Position numbers and translations under genes: made by a program. A stretch of DNA of 42,376 nt from Zancudomyces culisetae (lineage: Eukaryota; Kickxellomycota; Harpellomycetes; Harpellales; Legeriomycetaceae), in contig LSSK01001017.1 of assembly GCA_001969505.1 (NCBI GenBank), positions 1 through 42,376 on the forward strand, in the 5' to 3' direction. The stretch's first letter is position 1. Every line of letters begins with the position of its first letter. The notes below the pieces were generated by a model that was not told where the DNA came from, searched no databases, and was given only the letters and a program-made list of their open reading frames with translations. Positions 11,561 to 22,364 of the stretch are shown in pieces.

Positions 11561-12948
11561 ATGATAGCAAGAAAAATATTCGTTGTAGGAGGTACTGGTT
11601 ATATAGGTAAGTGCTATGAGTATATTTTCTTCCACAAACTTGCTTTTAAATCACCAAAATAAACTATGAATATATACTGTGGTGGGATCAAGGATCAAAC
11701 TAAGGTCATTGAGTTCGGCGTATTCCTGCTTGAGCATTAATTTTTTTATTTTTTATTTATACACGTTTTCTAAATAGGAAAGGAAATATGCAAAACGGCG
11801 CTTTTACGTGGACATGAGGTTGTGGGAATAAGGTGATTAAATGCTCTTATTTTTAAAGTTATATCGGCAATATTTGTTTTTGGACTCGCAGCGAATTTTT
11901 TTTTCATATGATAGTCGACACGGAAAGGATGATCCAGAGCTCAATGAATTGGGAAAGGTAAAGATCCAAATTTATCTGTATCTACTTAACTTTCGTTTGA
12001 GAGTAGTGGGGAGTGGGTGTGTTATATTTAGTGCTGAAAGAAGGCAGAAATTCTGGTTTGCTAATAGTTATAGCTTTACAATGTGTGTTTCAGAATTAAC
12101 TATGTGCTCTTGATTATTCAAACCACCATAGATCAAATTCTTAAAGGCAAATGCAATCGACAAAGAATCATACATAGAGGAACTTAAGAGTTGTGATTCT
12201 GTTGTACATGCGGTTGGAGTTTTGATGGAAAACGACTACAAAAAATACGTGGGTCTAAACCTGAAAACCGCATCTGAACAGCTCAAAAGTGCAGGAAATG
12301 AGAACGCTGGGAATGCACCTTCGCCAATTCCACAATCATACGAAATGGCTAACAAAGATACAGGTGCTTCATTTTATCTAAATATACACCTTCCGTATAA
12401 ATTCGCTGGCCTTTAACTTTTTTATCTGGAAAATAACCCTTAATGCTATAATTGCGTTCAAAATTAATATTAAATAGCGATTTCTGTCGCTGAGGCCGCA
12501 GAACAGTGTGGTGTAGACACATTTGTTTACATTTCAGCTGCTTTTTGCCCTCCATTCATTGATCAGCGCTATTTGTCTACAAAGAGAGAAACAGAAGATA
12601 CGCTAAAGACAAAGAATCTTCGCTCTATATTTCTTAGACCAGGTATGTGTACCCTCCCAAAGGATTTGTGGAACCTTGACGTGATGATAGACTAATCTAA
12701 ATGTTTTACTTTTAGGGATAGTATATTCGCAAACAAGACCAGTATCGATTCCAGTAGCAGCAGGGCAGTGTGCATTTAATATGCTTTCTCGTTTTACGCC
12801 GTTTGGAAGGCTGACTAAGAACACTTTTCTAGCAGACTACGCGGTACCTCCTGTTTCAGTGACACAGGTTGCCAAGGCCGCCATTGACGCTATTGAGCAT
12901 AAGAGCATAGATGGGGTTTTGGACTCTGACTATATTTCTAACTTTTAG
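11561..12948 (+). CDS. COQ11: Coq11-like atypical SDR (mitochondrial coenzyme Q-associated NAD(P)-binding protein)
   Basis: Six exons are inferred: 11561-11606, 11778-11832, 11915-11957, 12132-12363, 12478-12642 and 12716-12948. All joins are in phase, giving 257 residues. The protein is an extended-type Rossmann fold related to yeast Coq11 (YLR290C) and NDUFA9, which associate with coenzyme Q biosynthesis or complex I in mitochondria. The nucleotide motif GGTGYIG is at residues 10-16. The segment KANAIDKESY then CDSVVHAVGVLMENDYKK matches the family. The region FVYISAAFCPP is followed by Tyr157-xxx-Lys161, and RPGIVY comes next. The product is somewhat shorter than yeast Coq11. The introns are 73-174 nt long. 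Continuity of the family pattern across five junctions makes the model strong, though I could not run an alignment. Confidence 0.88.
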
Positions 12949-14402
12949 CATAACTGTCTTTTTTATTGTGGTAATTTTTCTCATACATCAACAGAGCTCA
13001 GACCTCAGACCTCAGGAAGATTTCTAGCTTAGTAGAAGGAACAAGAACGCACGTTCTCATTCTTTCTACTGCTACGCCTAGAGTTTCCATGTTTGTTGAA
13101 TTTTATCACATTATATATTTATTTTAGTAGGCCCACGCCTGGTTAATTCTAAAGAAAAAAGTGACCATTAATGAGGTAACAGAGTAAAAGGGAGTTTTTA
13201 CGGTACCATCTCACTTTGTATCTTCCTGATACCAATACAAGGGGGTAAGAGGCTCGTTAAGCAAACCATCAAACCCTTTTTCCCATCTCCTTTATACCCT
13301 GGAAAAAAAATAATGTATGGTAAAAGTGTGTAACAAAAACCATCGTTTGCTTTAGAAGCGCGATCCTCCACGTAAGGCAAGAATAAGATGTAGCACAGAT
13401 CCTCCCTTAATTCCAAAATCTGATGCACGCTTTTCATCAACCCTAAATTTATGACCATATTTATATCACTACTATTATGATAATGGTTACTCTGTTTGCC
13501 AGTACTTTTGGAAATCATTTCATTTGAAGTTACTGCTTGTATTCATTTTTTCATTTTCTAAAACTATCACTTACGTTTGTTTTCCACCAAAGATCAATCT
13601 TTGCTGGGACGGAGGAATACCCTCCTTTTCCTCGACTCTTTCCTTGATTCTTGATATCTATACACATAAAGTATATTATAAGGATTTTGTGTTTTTGTAC
13701 ATACTTTTTGTAGTAGTACGAATATGATGTTCAATTTTTTTCTATTTGAAATCATCATTCTATTCACATTACAAACTTAAGTATACCTTGTCATCAGGCT
13801 CAATGTCTATTTCAATCTATTATAGTTTTAAGCCAGAGTACAAGATCAGTATATAAAAAAGATCCTAAATATCAAATTTTCATCCTGTTTATACCAGGCT
13901 TTGGCCGCTCAAGGAATTTGTTTTACCTCCTTTCCGGTTAATGTCTATACAGTACAGTCAAAATATGATTAATTTTTCTAAAAGCAAATCTCTATGCAGT
14001 ATAAATTTTCATACTAACCTTCACTTTAATTAACATTCTTTTAATCTTTGTCTGGTTTTGCTCCTCAATGTAGCTTGATGAATTAAGCTGAATAATTTTT
14101 ATGGAAAACAACCGCCTTAAATAGAAAAATTGATTTGGATTCTTTGTTTTTTTTTAACCACTCATTCTATCTTGCAAGCATTTGAATTTGGCCTATGTTA
14201 ATCGGTCCACTAGCTGGCTGTTTTCCTCTTACGCAGCAAAATAACAGCACAAGAGTCTTTTTCTAAATTAGGTAATAAACCCACACCCAGCCTATCTCTA
14301 ATTAAAAACGGTGCATTGGCAGATAATTCCGTGATAAAAAAAGCTGAATTTGTAAGAGGCACACAACAAACCAGGGCTCAATACCTTTTAGAATTTAACA
14401 TA
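12949..14402. other. Intergenic region
   Basis: The sequence is AT-rich. Near 13001-13015 a short direct repeat CAGACCT occurs twice in tandem inside a CTCAG-rich patch. A 106-codon ATG frame on the minus strand at 13198-13518 has no recognisable domain and is not called. From 14214 to 14402 the frame of the downstream hydrolase is open without an ATG, so part of this may belong to that gene's transcript or to an unrecognised first exon. Confidence 0.5.
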
Positions 14403-15538
14403 ATGAAAAGGCTTGTTTTCGAGGAAAAGATCTTGCAGCTGCTAAGAAATTCATTAAAAGTATCCTGCAAATCTTATTCTTGGAGCCCGGCGGCACTCAA
14501 ATACAAAAACACCAAAATCTATGAAGGAAATGGACAGGAAAAAGCTACAAACCTAATATTTGCCCATGCCAATGGGTTCCACAAGGAGTTGTGGGAGCCA
14601 GTAATATCTAGGGTTTTAGAATACAGCCCAGATACAGCCGTTGGAGAGATAATTGCGTTTGATTCCATCCAGCACGGTGACAGCGCTATTTTGAACAGAG
14701 AATTGCTAAGCTTAGCTATGAATGACGGTTATGAATGGTCTGAAAATTCTCACGATATACTGAATCTGCTGAATCTTTTAGAGCTCTACAAACGCCCTAC
14801 TATTGGAGTTGGACATTCCTTTGGAGCAGTTAGCATGTAACTAATCCTTCTTTTATCACATTTTTTTCTCCCATGTTGCAGCGATCCGGGTATTTATATA
14901 CTAGTGGTTATTTTACCCTTGGAAATATGTAGACGTCAATATGTAACTTGTACATGGGGCTGCGATGCACCCGCTAAAATAGGATGATAAGTGAAATACT
15001 ACATCCCGGAACGTTTAAAGCGATAATTGCCGTTGATCCAGCGATCACACTTCCAGAACAACCACTCCCTGATAATCATCCCCTATATGCACAAACTCTA
15101 AGGCGAAAAAACGGCTGGAAAAACAAAGAGGATTTTAAAAAGTACTTTACCTCCAAAATACCCTATGCTGGATGGTCTCATGATCATGTGGAGCTATACA
15201 AGGAATATGGGTTGTTTAATGTTAACAGTGCTCTCGAAAACATTGACCATGAGAATGCGCTTTTCAAACTCAAATGTGACCCGGTTCATGAACATGCAGT
15301 GTATCGTGGAACCAATAGTGCCTCCAAGATGTTGTTTTCCTATAGGGCTGAGATCAAATGTCCGGTATATGTTTTATATGGGGAACATTCATATCTCATG
15401 TCAAAAAAGAAAACTGAAATCTTTTTAAGCGGCATCAAAAACGGCATTTCTATACAGATCAAGAATACTGGCCATTTACTGACAATGCAAGATCCTGAAT
15501 CCTTAGCGGAGAATATTTCAAAAATTATCCAAATCTAG
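14403..15538 (+). CDS. Alpha/beta hydrolase of the fungal Lpx1-like family
   Basis: Two exons, 14403-14836 and 14983-15538, join at a split Met codon (AT|G) to give 329 residues. The oxyanion-loop motif HANGFHK lies at residues 55-61. The conserved HGDSAILN region follows, and the nucleophile elbow GHSFG has Ser139. The splice restores the expected helix after it (GAVSMMISEILHPGTF). Near the end, YGEHS and NTGHLL supply the usual acid-strand region and the catalytic His. The family contains yeast Lpx1, a peroxisomal acylglycerol lipase, but this protein ends KIIQI and has no C-terminal SKL-type signal. The substrate is unknown. The start is uncertain: ATG 14403 is the first Met in frame, but the frame is open back to 14214, and an acceptor-like CTTACGCAG at about 14228-14236 could introduce an upstream exon. 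Confidence 0.88.
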
Positions 15539-15892
15539 CACTATTTTTTTTTTGCTTTTGGTTCTAGCAACAGTTTTTGGTTCAATTATTCGTCTTGAGT
15601 CACACTTTTAGTTACTCTTCGGTCAGAACACGACTAGAAATGATATAACGATCACCCAAGAAGTCACTACTTTACCTGTTTATTTTGTGAGATGCCTTCG
15701 CTTTGATTTCAAAATCACACAATATAACATCACTTTGGAAACTATCAATCTTTTGGTTTGGGACTAATGCTTGGGAATCGCACTGCAAAGTGTTTTGACT
15801 GCTCACAGCCCGTTTTTTTGCATATTTTAAAAGCGCAAAAGAGGAAAGCTAAGTGTATTTTGTTTATTCAATTCAAGGTACATCTAGCACTT
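15539..15892. other. Short convergent intergenic region
   Basis: These 354 bases separate the 3' ends of the hydrolase and the CAP gene. A T-run at 15544-15553 directly follows the hydrolase stop. I see nothing else in it. Confidence 0.6.
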
Positions 15893-16912
15893 TTATAATG
15901 CAAATGCTTGTGTCCAATAGTTATTAACTCTGGAAAAACCAACTCTACTGAAATTGCCTAACATGTTGGCTAAATGTCCAGGTGATCTAGACCACGCCCT
16001 AAAGGCATCGTAGGGGCTTTGCATTCCTTCTGCAACATTTTCACCCATACTTCTTCCATTAACACCTGCAGCCTTATATCTTTCCTCCAAGTTTGAGTAG
16101 TTTTTGTTGTCATGTGTCATTTTTCCAATGTTATTTTGATACGACGATTGTTGCTCTGCAGCATTCATCAAGCTAGAATCTAAAGAAACCGGTCTAAGCC
16201 CTCTACTTGCTCTTAAGTTGTTCACCAAGCTCAACATTGTCAGGCTATCCCTATCATAGCCACCCGAACCTCCAAAATCACTGCCATACATACCAGTGCT
16301 TACTTTGTTGTAGTCTCCAATGCCGTTCATCATCATGTCCCCAGGAATAATATACACTGTTGGGTTACCCCCAGAATACTTCCCCTGCTTTCCGCGTTTA
16401 CCACCGATACGAGACATTACCTTGTTTTTTCTGCGGTCATTATAGTTTATGTTTTCACCAACAACATATCGATAGACAACCCTACCCTTTGTTCTGTCTA
16501 AGGAATTACCGGCATTATCTCGCTTCTCTATAGAATTGAGAACTTTTAACAGCTTTTCTTTTTTCTGCTTACAGATACAATGTATTTATAACATATATAG
16601 CATGTAAGTAACTAAATTAAGCAACTTACTTTTATTCTGGAAGCTGCTAGCATAAACCTTTTCTCCAATGTTCTCTGAAAACACATTCACATGACCAGCA
16701 TATTTAGCGTTTTGTTGGTAATCCTGTGTGCCATAGCCATTATTCACCAGATATTGTGTTTTTTCACTACCAACACCATAATTAGTATTTGTACCACCCG
16801 GGACAAAGCTTCTTTTATTATGAAATGCTACACCATTGCCAATACCATGAATATGCATTCCATTGACTAGCAACGTCACGAAAAAAACACTTCCCAATAT
16901 TTTTCTAATCAT
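15893..16912 (-). CDS. Secreted CAP-superfamily (SCP/PR-1-like) protein
   Basis: There are two exons: 16912 to 16630 (donor GTAAGT) and about 16575 to 15893. Exon 1 begins with a signal peptide (charged MIRK, then a hydrophobic LGSVFFVTLLV stretch) and a Gly/Asn/Tyr-rich linker. Exon 2 starts with a Lys-rich segment, has IEKRD (a possible Kex2 site) and a Gly/Tyr-rich spacer, and ends in the CAP domain. That domain shows SLVNNLRASRG, LNxAAEQQS-like MNAAEQQSS, THDNKNY, GENVAEG and RSPGHLANML, including the two conserved His and Glu of the central cavity. CAP proteins are extracellular; fungal members bind sterols or act at host or environment interfaces. The acceptor of exon 2 is unresolved: the frame is open from about 16575, but the phase required by the GTAAGT donor fits only weak AAAAG acceptors. 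The domain call is firm, the junction is not. Confidence 0.85.
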
Positions 16913-18767
16913 TATCTCTACTTTATATCTGTGTTATGCAAAATTGATTCGGTTATTGTCGTTATTGTTGTGAGTTATACACTTGTATATATATCAATAT
17001 AGCTATGTTCACAGGCCATATATAAATCTGTTTCTGTTTATTACGTGTATACAGATATTTGTATTATTGTTTTTTGTACAAACACCTGGATTCGATTGAT
17101 AGCCAACCTGACCTTGTTTAATTTCTTTACCAAGTGAAGCTAAGCTATATTCACTGATTTTTCTTTTTTTATGTTTGTTCTTGTTTTTTTCGCTTTGCAA
17201 CGTTAGAGCTGCTATAATACTTGTCTTTTGACTTTATAAAAATTTAGGGATTGTATCCTATTAGAGTGTACAAGAGTAAATGCATAAAGATGATTTATTT
17301 TTTAAGCAACACACCTGCACTCGTATGTACATATATATATATGTGTGATTATAACTTCGCCAAAAAATGGGACACAGCTATATAACGATATAAAAAATGT
17401 AAACTATTTTATAAGTACAACGACGACATGGGTGATATGTGTATTTATTTTTTTATTTCTACCCATGGTTTAGTTTGTTTCTTCATAAAGACTTCATACT
17501 TCCACTAGAGATAAACGCGCCTTCAATATGTTTTTGTGTGCCTCGTATATAAAGTTTATGGCTCTGTGATCATACAGAACACCACCAAATTCCGATAATG
17601 AGAGCAATAAAAATAACAACAACAATAAAAATAGGGATAAGGATAATGGTTCTTGTATAATGACGTATTTAGTTAAATCGCTTGTTGAATTGTTTAGAAT
17701 GTACATTATTCCAACACAATCAAAGCTTTACTCCATATCTTATGGTATAGTTTTTCATAGTATCTATTATTTAGGTCAGCCTTTAACCTGCGTAGATAAA
17801 CTCATACTTTTTTTTCAATTAAAACCCTTTTTGTAAAACGTTGTTCTTTTTTAAATAAAGATTAATAATGAGCCCAGGCTTTGTCTACGCCAAACTGAAA
17901 AAAAAAAGCCACAAGTATGTCCTCTCATTTTACTCTTTTCTAGAAAATTCAAATAAATCACCGCCTCTAGTTCCACTATTTTAGGTTGACATAAAACCTG
18001 AACTTCAAAAGCAAGTATATAATCGGAATTTATTTGTGTCTACATAATGCTCATATATTAACCCGATGTATTTTTTTAATTTTTTTTTCACATCAAATTG
18101 TCTAATCTTGGATTTACACTTGGATAATGGCTTTTTTAAGGTGCAAAGTAAACAATACTTTGCTTTAACAACTTTTAAATAATCCCCAAATTTTGGATGT
18201 ATATTTCATTAACAAAAACAAGAATCAAGCTAAACAGTGTATCAATAGTAGCACCAAAACGCCACAGTTCTTACATCTTTTCTTCATACACACAAATTAT
18301 AAGATTTTGCGGACCAAAAACGACCTTTTCAAATACTTTCCTGTAAACTAGCTGAAAAAAAAAAATCAAACATAATATATAATATGCCCAATTAAAAAAG
18401 CTATCACCTATTCGTCTTTGTGAAGTACTAAGCGTGATACATATTCCACAAACTCGCACATCGTCGCAAATTGATAATTATTAAGGGTTTTTAAAAGTTT
18501 GATATCTTTTTTCCTAAGTATCACACGAACACGTCTGTGGCTTTCACCCTTACTTTATTATATCTAGAAAGTTTTTTAAAAAAAATTCGTTTAGAGAACT
18601 GCTATAAGCAGGACAAAAAAAATACGTAAAAAAGAAAAAGCAGCAGCCAGTTCTTGCCGTTTTATTGTAGCAGTGTCACGGTCTATCGTTGACATGTATG
18701 CATATCTACACTGCCAATGCTTTGAGGCATTGGGTAAGGCCAAAAAAAAGTTTAACACAGACCCGTT
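16913..18767. other. Intergenic region (1.9 kb)
   Basis: This AT-rich space lies between two minus-strand genes. It holds an ACATATATATATATGTGT palindromic TA tract near 17330-17347 and several T-runs. A 70-codon minus-strand frame at 17494-17706 contains a poly-Leu stretch produced by an AAT/AAC-type simple repeat and is not called. The poly-A/T stretches at about 18065-18090 and 18354-18367 are unremarkable. Confidence 0.5.
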
Positions 18768-20003
18768 TTATTGCTCATTTTCAAATATTGCACACATTCC
18801 CATACCGGTTCCAATACACATGGTTACAGCACCGATTTTCTTGCTCTGCCGCTTCAGTTCGGAAAGCAATGTTACCAGCTGGCGTGCCCCAGTGCAGCCC
18901 ATTGGATGCCCCAGTGCCATTGCGCCACCCCTTGGATTTATTTTGTTGAAATCCAATCCAAGAACATCAATGGTATGTGAGAACTGGGAAGCAAATGCTT
19001 CGTTCACTTCAAAAATATCCACATCATCGATTGATATTCCTGCCCTTTTTACTGCAAGCGGTATAGCATGAACTAAGCCGATTAGTGTGTGACGGGGATT
19101 AATTCCACAGCAGGCACTTGTTATGTATTTCCCTAGAATCGGAAGACCAAGCTCTAAGGCCTTACTGCGCCTCATCAGCAAAACAGCAGCTGCGCCATCG
19201 GTAAGCTGTGATGAGTTCCCAGCCGTGGTACTGCCACCCTTCTTGAATGGCGATTTCAGTTTAGCTAAACTTTCTAGGGTAGTACCTGGTCTTATTCCAT
19301 CATCATCTGAGATCACTACATCTTGCATTACACCATCTTTATTCTTGATCTTTGTTTTTACTGGAAGTATCTCGTCTTTAAACCACCCAGCAACTTGTGC
19401 CCTGTGTGCCTTATCGTGCGAATGAACTGCGTGTTTATCCTGCTTTTCTCTAGAGACATTAAAGTCATCTGCAATTATTTCAGAAAGAACGCCAGTGGGA
19501 AGGGTGGCATCTTTAGAATATTGCTCTTGATATATCTCTTCGTCAAACTCTGATGGCAAAAGTGGAAACCTCGCATTGCCATAATGCTCAGACATGCTCT
19601 CAAAGCCCGCAGCGATACCAATACTAATCGTTTCGTCCCTTATTGCTGATGATATTTGAACAATAGCCTGCAAACCGCTGGAACATTGCCTATTTATTGC
19701 CATTGAGCCAACAGAAACAGGAAACCCTGCATCCAAAACAGCCATTCTAACAAGGGATGCGCCTCCATTTGGAGCACAAACAGTTCCTGCCGCAACATCC
19801 TCTACAAGGCCTTTCTCTAAACCAACTTTTTCGACTACGCCCTTCAAAACAGATGCCAAGAGGTGGATTGCCTTGGTGTCTTTAAATCCACCACGCTTAG
19901 CTTTGGTCAGCGGTGTACGCAAGGCACTTACTATTACTACATCTTCAGGGCTTTTTACACCTATTCTACTTTCAATATCTGTATTTCCAGCATGGTCAGT
20001 CAT
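18768..20003 (-). CDS. 3-ketoacyl-CoA thiolase (acetyl-CoA C-acyltransferase)
   Basis: This single-exon gene encodes 411 residues, the normal size of a type I thiolase that performs the last, chain-shortening step of fatty-acid beta-oxidation. The acyl-accepting Cys107 lies in NRQCSSGLQA. His366 is in GGAMALGHPMGCTGAR and Cys396 in CIGTGMG. NEAFA is at 334-338. The overall pattern (DDGIRPGTT, SQLTDGAAAVLLM) is that of the peroxisomal Pot1/ACAA1 group. Yet the N-terminus (MTDHAGNTDIESR) has no evident PTS2 nonapeptide of the R-[LI]-x5-[HQ]-L kind, and the C-terminus ENEQ is not PTS1. Location is therefore open: cytosolic, peroxisomal by piggyback, or an unseen upstream exon. Start: ATG at 20003, with poly-T/A rich DNA immediately upstream. 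Confidence 0.95.
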   Translation of the reverse strand: MTDHAGNTDIESRIGVKSPEDVVIVSALRTPLTKAKRGGFKDTKAIHLLASVLKGVVEKVGLEKGLVEDVAAGTVCAPNGGASLVRMAVLDAGFPVSVGSMAINRQCSSGLQAIVQISSAIRDETISIGIAAGFESMSEHYGNARFPLLPSEFDEEIYQEQYSKDATLPTGVLSEIIADDFNVSREKQDKHAVHSHDKAHRAQVAGWFKDEILPVKTKIKNKDGVMQDVVISDDDGIRPGTTLESLAKLKSPFKKGGSTTAGNSSQLTDGAAAVLLMRRSKALELGLPILGKYITSACCGINPRHTLIGLVHAIPLAVKRAGISIDDVDIFEVNEAFASQFSHTIDVLGLDFNKINPRGGAMALGHPMGCTGARQLVTLLSELKRQSKKIGAVTMCIGTGMGMCAIFENEQ

Positions 20004-22364
20004 TTTTGTTTGTTTTTTCTTTTTGTTGTAAAATATTGCAATTATTATTGTTGTGAGGGAGTAGGAAGGAGAGAATGAAAGGGGAGACTGTGATGTAGAA
20101 ATATAAATTGAAGCTGAAAATGAACTTCAAAATCAAATGGAACTACATATATTTGACCATAATTCACAAGGACGATGAATGTGTGATTGTAGATAAAATG
20201 TGTGTAAAACAAGCTTCAGGTATTTTTGGAGTGCCAAAGGAAGAGGTGCACAAAAAAGAAAATCGAACAACCGATTTATTCAGTATCATAACCAAGACTC
20301 CTTTTTTTTCCCTTCAATCTCCTCACTTTATCCAATAGACACAACAACATACCCAATGCTACTTTTTCAGGCTCCAAACACATTTAATCCTGAGGTCTTT
20401 TTAAAGGGGCTATTATCTTTTGGTCAGTTATATGTAATCCCGTGTAAACACATATGCTACTTGGTTCATCGATGGCTTTCCTGTGCTCCCAGTTCATGCG
20501 AACCTTCAAACCGCTATGAAAAATACCTGTGTTGATGCTTGGAATGTAAGCTGCTCAAATCCTGGAAGACTTTGACTTTTTTTAGTAGCGAAATAAATTA
20601 CCTTCTTGTTCACATGCGCAAAAATAATTGAGCAATATTTTGTTTTACTTTGTTTCAGGTTAAATTTCCATGAATCCAATATTTCAAAAACTAGTTTAAA
20701 AAACTACAGCTGATCAAGCAGAATAAGGTCTTTTTTTTTCCAGAGTGTATTTATACCCTAAATTGCCCATACAGGCTAGGTTACCCCAATTTTATTAGCG
20801 TTTTTCTTTACAGATATTCAGCACATTTAACCCCAATATTGCCTTTCTATAATCAATCATGTGAGAAAGCATTAGATATGTAGCTACTAAGAGTAAATAA
20901 ATAATACACCGCACATTTCGCATCAGTACACAATGGATAAATAAAAACCGAGTTATTTCGCCCGAGTTTTTTTTCTTTATACAGAATGTATTGTGTTAAC
21001 CGCATTGGCAAAGATTCGGGACGCACAAAACAAAAAAGCTGTAGGTATATCTACCGCGATACTGGATACATAGCCAATGTCCCTATAATCGGTAGGCATC
21101 ACTGACTGTATCCTTTATTTTCTACACCCAGAGTTACTAAAAAATGATGCGAATAAATTGATAAATAATTATCTTTTTCCAAAAAAAAGGGAAAGGTATT
21201 GTACGATAGTACTGTTAGTATGAGTTTTAGATTGTATTCTTAATGCGATTTCATCGGCTCTGCAAAAAAAAAAGTATAATGAGTATTTGGTATATTTCTT
21301 TTTTCAGTGTTCCTAGTGGGTTTATTATATCCGTGGTTATGAACTCGGGCACGGTTTATGAATTTAGAGCTTTCTTTTGATATTTAGGGCACCAATCCTA
21401 CAATTCATCTCTTTTCGTGTATATAAACAGTACAATGACCATTTTCGTCTAGCTGAGAGGTATTTCTTAGCGAATAATGAATCTGGTATTCAGAAGATTA
21501 ACGATCTTCAGTCCAACCTTCAAATAAATGCGGAGTATTCAATTCTGGACATTTCTCAATACTTGGACAAGACCTGAATATTAAAATATAGAAATTCTAG
21601 AACTGGGTAGTATTAGCCAGTGTGTTAACTCGATATAATACAAATCTTGCCCAATTCCCTCGCATCCTCCACATTCAAATGTGTATGCACGTTATGCGCA
21701 CTTTAATTTGTGACTATCACTCAATACTCTTCCTGTTATAGTTCTTTATTCTTTTTTTTGTAAAATGTGAAAACTCTTTTCCTTGGAAAAAGGTTCAAAG
21801 GCAATTTTCGCTTTAATAAGGATTAGATACGAACAAAGTATAAGACAGCATTTTATATATACAAAATTATTTACCAGCTATTCCTTTATCTTGAGATTAA
21901 ATAAAAACTCATCAACGGAATTCAACTCTAAGGTAAGAAAGACATTATACTAATGAAATCTCGTGATATAGCTACATTTAACCGAATATGGTCTTTGGTT
22001 TATATTCTCACAGACCAAACACCCGTCACATTACAGTTGTTATTTGAGCTAGGTATAAAGCAGACAGCTAAATCAATACTTTGTAAACTACAACGATTTC
22101 CAAGGTGTCGTATATTCTTATTTAGTGCTCTTGATGAAAATTCAAGTTGTTACAGAACGAAAATAGTAATACTACTAAAAACTATAGATATTCAAAAAAC
22201 GGACTAATAACGGAGTATTACAGTAATGGTGCTCTTTAAGCACTGAGTAAGGTAGTTGTTTATTAGAGTAGACTATTTACTAATCTCAGAAATATATTTT
22301 ATCCTTAAGGTGAATGGCAGATAGCACTAATAATAATATCAATAGATAAAAGCGAGGGGTACAA
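20004..22364. other. Intergenic region (2.4 kb) with possible unassigned exons
   Basis: This is divergent space between the thiolase (-) and the Csc1-type channel (+). It contains several short plus-strand open segments with good acceptor sequences, at about 20819, 20984 and 21388, that could be pieces of a small spliced gene (see the separate entry and finding). ATG frames of 76 codons (20108-20338) and 84 codons (21953-22207) match nothing I know. No RNA gene was recognised. Confidence 0.45.
21388..21577 (+). CDS. Possible terminal exon of an unrecognised spliced gene
   Basis: A clean acceptor (CTTTTGATATTTAG) precedes a 62-codon open segment ending at a TGA at 21577. The product has protein-like composition: RVYKQYNDHFRLAERYF, then an amphipathic Gln/Asn/Leu region and DISQYLDKT at the end. 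I do not recognise the family. Two earlier open segments with acceptors lie at about 20819-20884 and 20984-21043; one reading of the latter is CIVLTALAKIRDAQNKKA. I could not connect them with consistent phases, so only this last piece is listed, tentatively. Confidence 0.25.

Noticed and set aside
13198-13518. 106-codon minus-strand ATG frame
   Set aside because: It has no domain, no signal peptide and no splice partner; chance in AT-rich DNA is as likely.
11561-16912. A metabolic gene cluster (Coq11-like, hydrolase, CAP)
   Set aside because: Orientation, spacing and predicted functions do not fit a shared pathway, and there is no backbone synthase or dedicated regulator.
17494-17706. 70-codon minus-strand frame with a membrane-like poly-Leu stretch
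   Set aside because: The Leu run is produced by an AAT/AAC/AAA-type simple repeat on the opposite strand; nothing else supports a gene.
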